Shown here piece after piece: positions 42,770 to 49,737 of a stretch of 64,000 nucleotides of DNA. The translations under genes were made by a program, and so were the position numbers. The notes beneath the pieces are model-generated. The model ran no database searches. It saw only the letters and a program-made list of their open reading frames with translations, and had not been told where the DNA came from. Origin of the DNA: Fibrobacter sp. UBA4223 (GTDB lineage Bacteria; Fibrobacterota; Fibrobacteria; Fibrobacterales; Fibrobacteraceae); contig DFTB01000007.1 in NCBI GenBank assembly GCA_002382975.1, positions 124,001 to 188,000 on the forward strand, in the 5' to 3' direction. Numbering within the stretch: the first letter of the stretch is position 1; the number at the start of each line of letters is the position of its first letter.

Positions 42770-43800
42770 TGGCTGAATCCAGACTGAAAGACATCAAGGT
42801 TTTGCACCGGGAAAAACTCTCGGTGCGAGACTTTTTCTGTCGCTACGGCAAGGATTTGCAGCTGGCCCTCCATTCTCCGGAAGAGGACCTGAATACAAAC
42901 ATTGCCGAAAGCGGTATCCACCGCCCTGGCCTTGCCATGGCGGGTTATACCAAAGTTTATAGTTCGGAGCAAATCCAGGTGGTGGGCCATACGGAATGGA
43001 ACTACCTGGAATCTCTGGGCACAGCGGGTCGCGTGAAGGTCTTTGAAAGCCTTTCTGTTTTCAAGGCGCCCATGTGGGTGGTGACCCATGCCCAGATGCC
43101 CCACCCGGAACTTCGGGCCATGTGCAGCAAGCTGCATATCCCGCTGTTCTCTACGACGCTCCACACCTACGAGTTCAACAAGATTGCCCAGAGAATTCTC
43201 GAGGAATTCTTTGCGCCTCACGCCATTATCCACGGGAGTCTCGTGGATGTCTATGGTATAGGCATGCTCTTTGTGGGTGACAGCAATGTGGGCAAGTCCG
43301 AATGCGTGCTGGACCTGGTAGAAAGCGGGCACCGCATGGTGGCCGACGATGTGGTTCATGTAAGCCACGTGGGCAACGTGATTATCGGACGCCCCGACCC
43401 CCTGATCCGCCACCACATGGAAATCCGCGGGGTGGGCCTATTGGACATTCGCTCCATGTTCGGTATCCACGCTATCCGCAAGGTGAAAAAGATTGAAGTC
43501 ATCGTGGAACTCCAGCCCTGGAGCCAGAACGTTTCTTACGAGCGCACGGGGCTGAACGAGCTGGACGAAGTCGTTATGGGCGTTTCTATTCCGAAGATTG
43601 TGATTCCCGTGTCGCCGGGCAAGAACCTGACGGTGATTTGCGAAGTGATTGCCATGAACGCCCTCATGAAAATGAACGGCCAGAACGTGGCCCGGGATTT
43701 CAATGAAAACCTGATGCAGAAAATCAAGGCCAAGGCGAAGGGCGAATACACCGACGACCTCTTGGAAATGGAGCCGGAGAACTGGTCCCCCTATGAATAG
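42769..43800 (+). CDS. hprK: HPr kinase/phosphorylase
   Basis: A 343-residue bifunctional HprK/P that phosphorylates and dephosphorylates HPr on a serine. The P-loop VGDSNVGKSE is near residue 168 and the signature MEIRGVGLLDIRSMFG near 217. No ptsH or ptsI is in view, so its client and role (for example in envelope or carbon control) are not shown here. It overlaps hpf by one base and the MCE gene by eight. Confidence 0.93.
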   Translation: MAESRLKDIKVLHREKLSVRDFFCRYGKDLQLALHSPEEDLNTNIAESGIHRPGLAMAGYTKVYSSEQIQVVGHTEWNYLESLGTAGRVKVFESLSVFKAPMWVVTHAQMPHPELRAMCSKLHIPLFSTTLHTYEFNKIAQRILEEFFAPHAIIHGSLVDVYGIGMLFVGDSNVGKSECVLDLVESGHRMVADDVVHVSHVGNVIIGRPDPLIRHHMEIRGVGLLDIRSMFGIHAIRKVKKIEVIVELQPWSQNVSYERTGLNELDEVVMGVSIPKIVIPVSPGKNLTVICEVIAMNALMKMNGQNVARDFNENLMQKIKAKAKGEYTDDLLEMEPENWSPYE

Positions 43801-44710
43801 CTTCCGTCGAAAATTCCGTTCCAATTTATTCCCCTTTGTCGTCTTCTCGATTATCGTGGTCGGGTGCGGCATGGCCCTGTACCTGTTCCATCCGGCAAGC
43901 CCTCACCATGACCGCTACAGTTTTGTGGTGCGCTACGAAAGCGTCGGAACTCTTTCTCCGGGCAACCGCGTAGAAGTTCGCGGAATCACCAAGGGCGAAA
44001 TCGAGAAGGTGCAACTGACAGACGAAGCGGTTTACGTGACGGCCCGCGTGCTTGCCGATACCAAGATTCCGAAAAACTCCGAGTTCCGTCTGAAAACGGC
44101 GGGGCTTATGGGCGAGCGGGAACTCAGCGTGTTGACCGGGGATTCAAAGGATCTGGTTGCCGACGGCGATACGGTGAACGGCTACTACGAAGAGGGTGCC
44201 AACGCCATAGGCCGAAACATTGCCTTTATCCTCTCGGAACTGGACTCCATCGCCACCCAGATTGGCGCCCTGAAGGACTCCGTGACCAAGGGTACAGCGG
44301 GCAAGCGTCTTGACCGCGTGCTCAAGAAGGCGGATGACCTGGTCGGGACATCGCAGGAATCGGTCCAGGAATGGGTGGGCGAGGCCAAGGACCTGCTTTC
44401 AAAGGCCGAAGGCACTCTGGACAAGGCGAAATCCAGCCTGGGGAATGTTCCCGAAAGGGCCGAGGGCACCGTCCAGAAAGTGGAAAACCTTGTGGCTCAT
44501 GTAGATACCCTCCTGACCCAGGTCCGCGGGCTTAAAACGGAACTTGAAACCATCCAGGCGAAAATCTCCCAGGACGACAACACCATGGGGCTGATTTTGT
44601 CTAAAAAAGGCGACATAATTAAGGAACTGGACCGCATAGGTGCCGATATTGACGGCCTAATCGCAGACGTCAAGAAGCAGGGCCTTAGATTAAATATGGA
44701 TATTTTCTAA
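43793..44710 (+). CDS. MCE/MlaD family lipid-transport protein
   Basis: A 305-residue protein with one N-terminal membrane helix (FPFVVFSIIVVGCGMALYLF), an MCE domain (FVVRYESVGTLSPGNRVEVR...LKTAGLMGERELSV) and a long predicted helical C-terminus rich in K/E/D heptad-like repeats, as in MlaD, YebT or PqiB relatives. It should bind phospholipid between the membranes. Its Mla ATPase and permease partners are not adjacent. It overlaps hprK by eight bases, suggesting cotranscription. Confidence 0.82.
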   Translation: MNSFRRKFRSNLFPFVVFSIIVVGCGMALYLFHPASPHHDRYSFVVRYESVGTLSPGNRVEVRGITKGEIEKVQLTDEAVYVTARVLADTKIPKNSEFRLKTAGLMGERELSVLTGDSKDLVADGDTVNGYYEEGANAIGRNIAFILSELDSIATQIGALKDSVTKGTAGKRLDRVLKKADDLVGTSQESVQEWVGEAKDLLSKAEGTLDKAKSSLGNVPERAEGTVQKVENLVAHVDTLLTQVRGLKTELETIQAKISQDDNTMGLILSKKGDIIKELDRIGADIDGLIADVKKQGLRLNMDIF

Positions 44711-44790
44711 AATTGTGTCCTCTTTTGAAAAAAATAATTTAGTTTAACACGAAAAAGATTAAGAAGGGAACCCCAAGAAAGGAGCGAACT

Positions 44791-45264
44791 ATGGCCGAAA
44801 AGAAACCTGCAAAGATGAGCGCTGCAGACCTCAAGTTTTTTGAGGAGATGCTTCTGGAAAAACGGCGCCAGCTGGTGACCGCCCAGAGCGAGACCGAAAA
44901 GTCCAATGCATTCCAGGGCCAAAAGCACCAGTCCGGCGACGGCGGGGATTCCGACAGTGCCGATTCCGCTACCGACTACAACGCTCTCGAGACTACGTTC
45001 TCCCTGGCGGCCCGCGAAGGCAAGTACCTGGTTTATTTGGAAGAGGCGCTCCAGCGTATCAAGAAGGGCACCTTCGGCGTGTGCAAGGTGTGCCAGCAGT
45101 TGATTCCCAAGGCCCGTCTCATGGCAGTGCCTACCGCCACCAAGTGCGTGAACTGCAAGGAAGAGACCAAGAAGAAAGAGCAGGAAATCAACCGTATCGA
45201 AATGGCCCGCCTCTTTGCCGAAGAACAGCGCCGCGAAATGATGAAAAAGAATGCTGGAAGGTAA
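44791..45264 (+). CDS. DksA/TraR family C4 zinc-finger protein
   Basis: A 157-residue protein with an N-terminal coiled coil (FFEEMLLEKRRQLVTAQ) and a C4 zinc finger: GVCKVCQQL (C-x2-C) and TKCVNCKEE (C-x2-C), as in DksA/TraR and YocK/YteA-type proteins. Such proteins bind RNA polymerase through the secondary channel. The C-terminal tail is Lys/Glu-rich. It has its own ribosome-binding site (AAGGAG) and lies 80 bases after the MCE gene. Confidence 0.85.
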   Translation: MAEKKPAKMSAADLKFFEEMLLEKRRQLVTAQSETEKSNAFQGQKHQSGDGGDSDSADSATDYNALETTFSLAAREGKYLVYLEEALQRIKKGTFGVCKVCQQLIPKARLMAVPTATKCVNCKEETKKKEQEINRIEMARLFAEEQRREMMKKNAGR

Positions 45265-45306
45265 TTAGGACTGAAAGTCCGTGGTTAGTGGTTGCTGGCT
45301 AGGAAC

Positions 45307-45331
45307 GTCATCCTTGCGAAGGCGAGGATCC
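45307..45331. repeat. GTCAT...GGATCC palindromic repeat (copy e)
   Basis: GTCATCCTTGC / GCGAGGATCC arms around GAAG, a diverged family member between the DksA-like and TolC genes. Confidence 0.6.
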
Positions 45332-45382
45332 GCTTGAGGAAAAGAGACGCAACCCTCCGTCATTGTCAAGCATCTAAAGGTC

Positions 45383-46678
45383 ATGAATATCACGAAAGCC
45401 TCCTTGTTTGGGATTTTAGCGGCAGCGACACTCCTGCATGCTGCTTCGTCTTGGACTTTGGAGGCCTGTCTCAAGCAGGCGGCCGAAAAGAGCCTTTCGC
45501 TGGAAACGGCTAAGCTCCGGGAGCAGCAGGCTCAGGTAAATGTCAAGCAGGCAAAAATCGGGCATTACCCCACGGTTTCGGCCAGTATCCAGAACACCCT
45601 TTACGACCACCCCTTTGTAGATCAAGAAGACCATTACCGCCTGAACCTGGGTTTGAACGGCTCCGTGACCCTGTGGGACGGCGGCGCTACCAGCCTGAAC
45701 GTAGAGGCCAAGGAATTGAGCCGGGAGGCGGCGGAACTTTCTACCCTGCAGACCAAACGCACCGTACAAGAAAACGTGCTGAACGCCTACATGAGCCTGC
45801 TTCTGGCCAAGGAAAACCTGCATACGGCGGATTACGCGGTAGAAGTGGCCCAGGCGGAATTCGAATACTTTACGAACCTCTATGGGGTAGGTTCCGTGAC
45901 CAAGAAGGACCTGACCCAGTCCGAGGCCAGTGTGCTCCAGAAACAGGCGGCAAAGATTACGGCCGAACTGAAGGTCTCTACCGCAAGGACCACGCTCCGG
46001 CAGCTGCTGGAACTGCCCGAGACCGAAGAGTTCGACGTGTCTGCTCCCGAAATCAACATGAACAATCCGGATTCCTTGCTGCCCCTGCCGGAATACGGCG
46101 AGCTGCAGGCCCGCATTCGTGCGGCTCACCCCGGGCTTAAATCCGACAGCATTTCTGTGAAGGCCGCCCAGAAGAACACCAAGGTGGCGGGCAAGGCCAG
46201 CTCTATCTCCGTGACCCTGGGGGCAAATTCCAGTACAGGCTTGCAGGCCTGGGAATCCAAGGGCTACAAGGACCAGCTCAAGTACGGCTGGCAGAATTCC
46301 GTGACCCTTGGTATCAACATTCCCATCATTGACGCGGGGGCTACTGCCAACAAGGTGCTGCTGGCCCAGGTGAGCGAGGCCGAAACCCAGGTGGGACTGC
46401 AGGAGACGGCGAAGAACCTTGAAAACAGCATCGAGAAGCTTTACCTGAACGCCCTTAGCGCCGATTTGCAGTGGAAGGCTGCCGTCTTGCAGGTGGCCGC
46501 CGAGCAGGAGGCCCTGAAGGTGGCCGAAGAGCAGCGCAGGCTGGGGGCGCTGACCTACACCGATTACCTGAACCAGAAAAACAGTCTGGAGTCGGCCCAG
46601 GTCGCCCTGAACAACGCAAAATACACCAGTTTGCTTTCCCGCAAGTTGCTGGACCTGTACCAGGGCCTGCTGGACTAA
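45383..46678 (+). CDS. TolC family outer-membrane efflux protein
   Basis: A 431-residue protein with a signal peptide ending LLHAASS and the two tandem helical-barrel repeats of TolC proteins (SLETAKLREQQAQVNVKQAKIGHYPTVS as the first, repeated later around VAEEQRRLGALTYTDYLNQ). It would form the outer-membrane exit duct of a tripartite pump or type I secretion system. No inner-membrane partner is adjacent. It is followed by a terminator after two palindromic repeats. Confidence 0.87.
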   Translation: MNITKASLFGILAAATLLHAASSWTLEACLKQAAEKSLSLETAKLREQQAQVNVKQAKIGHYPTVSASIQNTLYDHPFVDQEDHYRLNLGLNGSVTLWDGGATSLNVEAKELSREAAELSTLQTKRTVQENVLNAYMSLLLAKENLHTADYAVEVAQAEFEYFTNLYGVGSVTKKDLTQSEASVLQKQAAKITAELKVSTARTTLRQLLELPETEEFDVSAPEINMNNPDSLLPLPEYGELQARIRAAHPGLKSDSISVKAAQKNTKVAGKASSISVTLGANSSTGLQAWESKGYKDQLKYGWQNSVTLGINIPIIDAGATANKVLLAQVSEAETQVGLQETAKNLENSIEKLYLNALSADLQWKAAVLQVAAEQEALKVAEEQRRLGALTYTDYLNQKNSLESAQVALNNAKYTSLLSRKLLDLYQGLLD

Positions 46679-46686
46679 CCCAACCT

Positions 46687-46737
46687 GTCATCCCCGCGAC
46701 CTGTGGTGAGCGAAGTCGAACCAAGGCGGGGATCTCC
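46687..46737. repeat. Long GTCATCCCCGC...ATCTCC palindromic repeat (copy f)
   Basis: The outer arms GTCATCCCCGC and GCGGGGATCTCC enclose a second small dyad (GGTGAGCGAAGTCGAACC), so this copy looks compound. Confidence 0.65.
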
Positions 46738-46766
46738 TTTTCTTGCCCGCTTAAAAACAAAACGTC

Positions 46767-46800
46767 CCCCTGTTTCTTACCTGAAACAGGGGTGTTTCTT
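46767..46800 (+). terminator. Terminator after tolC-like gene
   Basis: CCCCTGTTTC (46767-46776) and GAAACAGGGG (46783-46792) form a perfect ten-base stem followed by TGTTTCTTATT. Confidence 0.75.
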
Positions 46801-46821
46801 ATTGAAAGAGATGTCCGCATT

Positions 46822-46871
46822 GTCATCCCCGCCCCGCATCAAGTGCGGGGTAAACTCCGGCGGGGATCTCC
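46822..46871. repeat. GTCATCCCCGC...GGGGATCTCC repeat with inner dyad (copy g)
   Basis: The arms GTCATCCCCGCC and GGCGGGGATCTCC enclose CCCGCATC/GTGCGGGG, so the structure is a nested hairpin. It lies between the TolC-like gene and the hsp20 promoter. Confidence 0.65.
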
Positions 46872-46946
46872 CATTTTCACCCCAAAAACGCCATTTTTTG
46901 CCGTTTTCTGGCATTTTTTCCGAATGGGTGCCGTCTTCTGCAAAAA

Positions 46947-46963
46947 TTGGCACGGCCTTTGCA
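46947..46963 (+). promoter_or_regulatory. Sigma-54 (-24/-12) promoter of hsp20
   Basis: TTGGCACGGCCTTTGCA matches the RpoN consensus TGGCAC-N5-TTGC exactly, with GG and GC ten bases apart. The expected start of transcription is about 46973. No upstream-activator site was recognised. The responsible sigma factor, rpoN, lies at 40584-42236. Confidence 0.85.
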
Positions 46964-46972
46964 TATAGGAGT

Positions 46973-47038
46973 ATGAAAACAAAAAAACGGGTCCCCGGCC
47001 AAGGCAAACCGCCAAGGCCAGGGACCCACAACCAGTGA
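46973..47038 (+). other. Structured leader and possible 21-codon leader peptide of hsp20
   Basis: The predicted sigma-54 start coincides with an ATG that opens a 21-codon frame (MKTKKRVPGQGK...) ending TGA at 47036-47038, eleven bases before the hsp20 ATG. The same bases form a hairpin GGGTCCC (46989-46995)/GGGACCC (47021-47027) with inner GGCC/GGCC and GGC/GCC pairs separated by AA/AA internal loops. The hsp20 Shine-Dalgarno (GAGG) lies just outside the stem. Translation of the peptide is unproven. Confidence 0.5.
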
Positions 47039-47048
47039 GGTTAAAATT

Positions 47049-47426
47049 ATGCTCAATACTCAGATTCTTCCTTCTGCTTTCTATGGTCTCCAGAACTTCC
47101 TCGACAACTTTAACGCCTGCAACGCTCAGGGCGAATGCGCCTACACTCCCAAGGCCGACTACTACGAAGTGGACAACGGCTTTGTGCTAGAGGTGGAATT
47201 GCCGGGCGTCAAGAAAGAAGACCTGGACGTACAGGTAGAAAAGAACATCATCACCGTCAAGGCCACCCGCGCCCGCAAGGATAGCAAGTACACCTACGAA
47301 CGGAGCTTCCGCCTGGCCGACGATATTGACCCCGAGAACATCAAGGTCTCGTTTGAAAACGGCGTGTTGACCTTCTCGCTAGCCAAGAAGCAGCAGGCCT
47401 CCGCACGCAAGTTGACCGTGGACTAA
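47049..47426 (+). CDS. Small heat shock protein, Hsp20/alpha-crystallin family
   Basis: A 125-residue holdase chaperone. The alpha-crystallin domain runs from ADYYEVDNGFVLEVELPGVK to SFENGVLTFSLAKK, including the conserved GVLTF near the end; no long N-terminal extension. Its ATG is preceded by GAGG at a nine-base spacing. The transcript probably starts at a sigma-54 promoter and carries a hairpin leader, unusual for hsp20 genes, which are usually under sigma-32, HrcA or RNA-thermometer control. A clear terminator follows. Confidence 0.92.
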   Translation: MLNTQILPSAFYGLQNFLDNFNACNAQGECAYTPKADYYEVDNGFVLEVELPGVKKEDLDVQVEKNIITVKATRARKDSKYTYERSFRLADDIDPENIKVSFENGVLTFSLAKKQQASARKLTVD

Positions 47427-47469
47427 CTCGGCGATTGTAACGATTCTTCATTGTGCTCCTTAAACACCA

Positions 47470-47497
47470 GGGACATCCGCAAGGATGTCCCTTCTTT
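47470..47497 (+). terminator. Terminator of hsp20
   Basis: GGGACATCC (47470-47478) pairs with GGATGTCCC (47483-47491), loop GCAA, followed by TTCTTTTT. Confidence 0.85.
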
Positions 47498-47612
47498 TTG
47501 GATATTTCAAAAAAGTTGTTGAAAAATGTCAACAGTTGTTTGCAAAATTTGGCTATTTCTTGTTTTTTGCCATTTTGTTTGATAACTTTTAATCCTTGAA
47601 AGTTTAACCTTG

Positions 47613-47641
47613 TTGACTAATAATCAAAAATTGATTATATT
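47613..47641 (+). promoter_or_regulatory. Promoter/operator of the toxin-antitoxin pair
   Basis: TTGACT (47613-47618), 17 bases, TATATT (47636-47641). A dyad AATCAA-AAA-TTGATT (47622-47636) fills the spacer and is the likely antitoxin operator. The toxin ATG follows within six bases of the -10, so the transcript would be nearly leaderless. Confidence 0.75.
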
Positions 47642-47646
47642 TAACC

Positions 47647-47910
47647 ATGTACAATGTGACCATAACCAAAAAGGCGGAACGTTCGGCAAAAATGATGCCT
47701 AGAGCGGTGCAGAACAAGCTGAAAGCTCTACTGCAGTCGCTAAAGGTTTCTGGACCCATACAACCACTTTTCTGGCATTACTCAAAGCTTGGCGATAATA
47801 GGTATCATTGTCACATCGCCTTGAATTGGGTCGCTTGCTGGACATGCGAAAATGGGTCGATAAATATTGAGGTTTACTATGTTGGCAGTCGTGAAAAAGC
47901 CCCGTATTGA
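47647..47910 (+). CDS. RelE/HigB-like toxin
   Basis: An 87-residue basic protein with RelE/ParE-type layout: N-terminal helices (KKAERSAKMMPRAVQNKLKALLQSL), then beta strands (LFWHYSKLGDNRYHCHIALNWVACWTC...IEVYYVGSRE). Such toxins cleave mRNA on the ribosome or poison gyrase. The toxin-first order and an overlapping XRE-type antitoxin gene resemble HigBA. Catalytic residues are not clear enough to assign a mechanism. Confidence 0.72.
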   Translation: MYNVTITKKAERSAKMMPRAVQNKLKALLQSLKVSGPIQPLFWHYSKLGDNRYHCHIALNWVACWTCENGSINIEVYYVGSREKAPY

Positions 47911-48244
47911 AATTCGTGCGAAGCACATCCCTGCTCCGCTTGTCAGGTTCTTGAAGGATACCTACAAGTCCGAAAATGTGGCGGTCTGCAAAAACGAGGA
48001 TTTGATCCCCTTCGAAGAGTCTGACTGGTTCAAGAATCTGGATTCCACTCCCGGCGAAATGATTGTTGCGAACCGAGATTTGCGCAACTGGTCGCAGGTC
48101 ACCCTTGCCGAAAAACTCGGGATTCAGGTTCAGAACCTCTGTGCCATGGAAAACGGACGAAGGGCGGTATCCCGCAAGATGGCGATAAAACTCGGTGAAA
48201 TCTTCGGGACGGATCCCGCAGCTTTTTTTGATTTTAGTAAGTAG
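47879..48244 (+). CDS. XRE-family antitoxin
   Basis: A 121-residue protein whose C-terminal half is an HTH domain (NWSQVTLAEKLGIQVQNL...ENGRRAVSRKMAIKLGEIF) ending DPAAFFDFSK. The N-terminal region likely wraps the toxin. ATG at 47879, preceded by GAGG, is chosen over GTG-like starts upstream; it overlaps the toxin gene by 32 bases. It should autorepress through the AATCAA/TTGATT dyad. Confidence 0.75.
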   Translation: MLAVVKKPRIEIRAKHIPAPLVRFLKDTYKSENVAVCKNEDLIPFEESDWFKNLDSTPGEMIVANRDLRNWSQVTLAEKLGIQVQNLCAMENGRRAVSRKMAIKLGEIFGTDPAAFFDFSK

Positions 48245-48330
48245 CGGAAAATGCCTAAGTCAAAAAACTATATTTGACGTGTTTTTTACAGGAGTGTTCC
48301 CTTAGGAGAGTGGGAGACTTCCTCCGCGCC

Positions 48331-48380
48331 CCTATTACCTAACACCTAGCCCCTAGATCCTAAATCCTAGCCCCTATCCA
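48331..48380. repeat. CCTAG/CCTAA low-complexity tract
   Basis: A run of CCTATTACCTAACACCTAG... units (CCTA plus 2-5 variable bases, about nine times). Similar AACCTAGTACCTAACCACT tracts lie in the bioF-bioD gap (about 17015-17040), and the complement GTGGTTAGTGGTT lies at about 45281. Confidence 0.55.
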
Positions 48381-48397
48381 CTTTTTTTACATTTCCG

Positions 48398-48427
48398 GTG
48401 ACACTTTTAACCTCCACAAGTGTTACA
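48398..48427 (+). promoter_or_regulatory. ECF-type promoter of the sigma/caspase operon
   Basis: GTGACACTTTTAACC followed by TCCACAAGTGTTACA. It matches the element at 61054-61083 in 24 of 30 positions, including the whole ACACTTTTAACC block and the GTGTTA block at identical spacing. It ends six bases before the ATG. The recurrence suggests the promoter of the ECF sigma factor encoded here. Confidence 0.7.
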
Positions 48428-48432
48428 CAGGC

Positions 48433-48936
48433 ATGGAAAGGATAAATTCCGCAGATCGCATGGCGTTTTCTAGACTGTACGAGGCCTACGCCCCGATGGT
48501 TTACCGTCGCTGCATGGCCCTGCTCAAGGACGAGGCGGAGGCTTCGGACCTGATGCAGGACGTGTTTTTGCGGATTTATGCCGGCATGGACCGCCTGAAC
48601 CTGGACAGTCCCAGCAGTCTTTTGTGGAATACGGCCACCAGGCTCTGCCTGAACCGCATCCGCGACAAGAAACGCAGGGGGCTGGACGTGGATTCCAGCG
48701 AACTGCTCCTGAATATCGCCTGCGCAGACGACGAGCAGGAAGGCTACGAGGCTCGCGGCATATTGGCGAAAATTTTTTCGCGGGAGCAGGAATCTACCCG
48801 GACCATTGCGGTGTTGCACTATGTAGATGGTATGACGCTGGAAGAAACTGCCGAGATGGTGGGGCTTTCGGTAAGCGGGGTGCGCAAGCGTTTGCGCACC
48901 TTGCAGGCAAGAGTTAAAAACCTGGAGGTGAAGTGA
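48433..48936 (+). CDS. ECF sigma-70 family sigma factor
   Basis: A 167-residue extracytoplasmic-function sigma factor with region 2 (FSRLYEAYAPMVYRRCMALL...DLMQDVFLRIYAG) and region 4 (LHYVDGMTLEETAEMVGLSV, SGVRKRLRTL); no region 1.1 or 3. It directs RNA polymerase to a dedicated promoter, presumably the GTGACACTTTTAACC-type element just upstream, giving autoregulation. The next gene overlaps it (TGATG) and encodes a membrane anti-sigma-like protein, and a caspase-like gene follows. Confidence 0.92.
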   Translation: MERINSADRMAFSRLYEAYAPMVYRRCMALLKDEAEASDLMQDVFLRIYAGMDRLNLDSPSSLLWNTATRLCLNRIRDKKRRGLDVDSSELLLNIACADDEQEGYEARGILAKIFSREQESTRTIAVLHYVDGMTLEETAEMVGLSVSGVRKRLRTLQARVKNLEVK

Positions 48937-49736
48937 TGATTCCCGACTGGAAACTGGAAAAATATTTGACGGGCGACTTGCCTGCCGAAGAAATGCGGGA
49001 AATCCGCAAGATGGAAGAGGTTGACGAGATTTTCGCCAATCGCGTGAAGATGCTGCGGGAGGACAATGCGGCAATCCTCAAGAAGCTTCCTTTCGAAAAA
49101 CTTTCGGAAAAGATTGCCACGATGCCCGGACGCTCCAATGCGGGAGCCGACAACACGGTGCGTGTGAATTTCAAGTTGGTGAAACTTGCCGCCGCTGCGG
49201 CCCTGGTGCTTGCGGTGGTGACGGTGGCGCTGTTCAGCCAGCGTTCCCTTTCGGAACAGGGCGGCACGGTTCTTGCGACCGCCGCAAACACCCAGGTTAT
49301 GGAAGTGGCCATGGCCGACGTCTCCGGTGACGATGGCCTGCGTATCAAGGGACTCTCCGCCCGTATGGAAGTCTGGAAAAAGACGGGCGATAGCGCCGTG
49401 CAAATGGAAAATCTTGGGGAGGCTCACGAAGGTGACGAAATCCAGTTGCGTTACGCCGTTGCCGAAAAGTGCTTCGGGCTGCTTTTCAGCATGGACGGGA
49501 ACGGGACTATCACCATGCACATGGGGCACGAAAATCGTGCCGTGGAACTGGAGCCTGGCAAGATGACCACGTTGCCCTTTGCCTACAAGTTGGACAATGC
49601 GCCCAAATTCGAGAAGTTCTTTTTCTTGACCTCCAAGAATGAATTCGAGTTGAACGCGGGGGATATTGACGCCTCGCTGAAACAGGAGGGCGTGAAAACG
49701 ATAAGCCTCACGCTCCGCAAGACGGAGGGCAAGTAA
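48936..49736 (+). CDS. Putative membrane anti-sigma factor
   Basis: A 266-residue protein with a cytoplasmic N-terminal region (WKLEKYLTGDLPAEEMREIR, like the anti-sigma domain of FecR/RsiW-type proteins), one membrane helix (LVKLAAAAALVLAVVTVALF, about residues 80-100) and a periplasmic domain of DUF4384-like appearance (LRYAVAEKCFGLLFSMDGNG). It should sequester the ECF sigma until a periplasmic signal releases it. ATG at 48936 overlaps the sigma stop. The caspase-like gene begins one base after its stop codon. Confidence 0.75.
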   Translation: MIPDWKLEKYLTGDLPAEEMREIRKMEEVDEIFANRVKMLREDNAAILKKLPFEKLSEKIATMPGRSNAGADNTVRVNFKLVKLAAAAALVLAVVTVALFSQRSLSEQGGTVLATAANTQVMEVAMADVSGDDGLRIKGLSARMEVWKKTGDSAVQMENLGEAHEGDEIQLRYAVAEKCFGLLFSMDGNGTITMHMGHENRAVELEPGKMTTLPFAYKLDNAPKFEKFFFLTSKNEFELNAGDIDASLKQEGVKTISLTLRKTEGK

Positions 49737-49737
49737 G

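Noticed and set aside
3896-46871. A CRISPR array built from the recurring palindromes
   Set aside because: Copies are kilobases apart, singly placed, with variable stems and no regular spacers or cas genes.
46471-47038. Open frames spanning the repeats after the TolC-like gene
   Set aside because: They are made of repeat sequence and antisense or out-of-frame parts of the TolC gene; only the last 21 codons coincide with the hsp20 leader and are treated separately.
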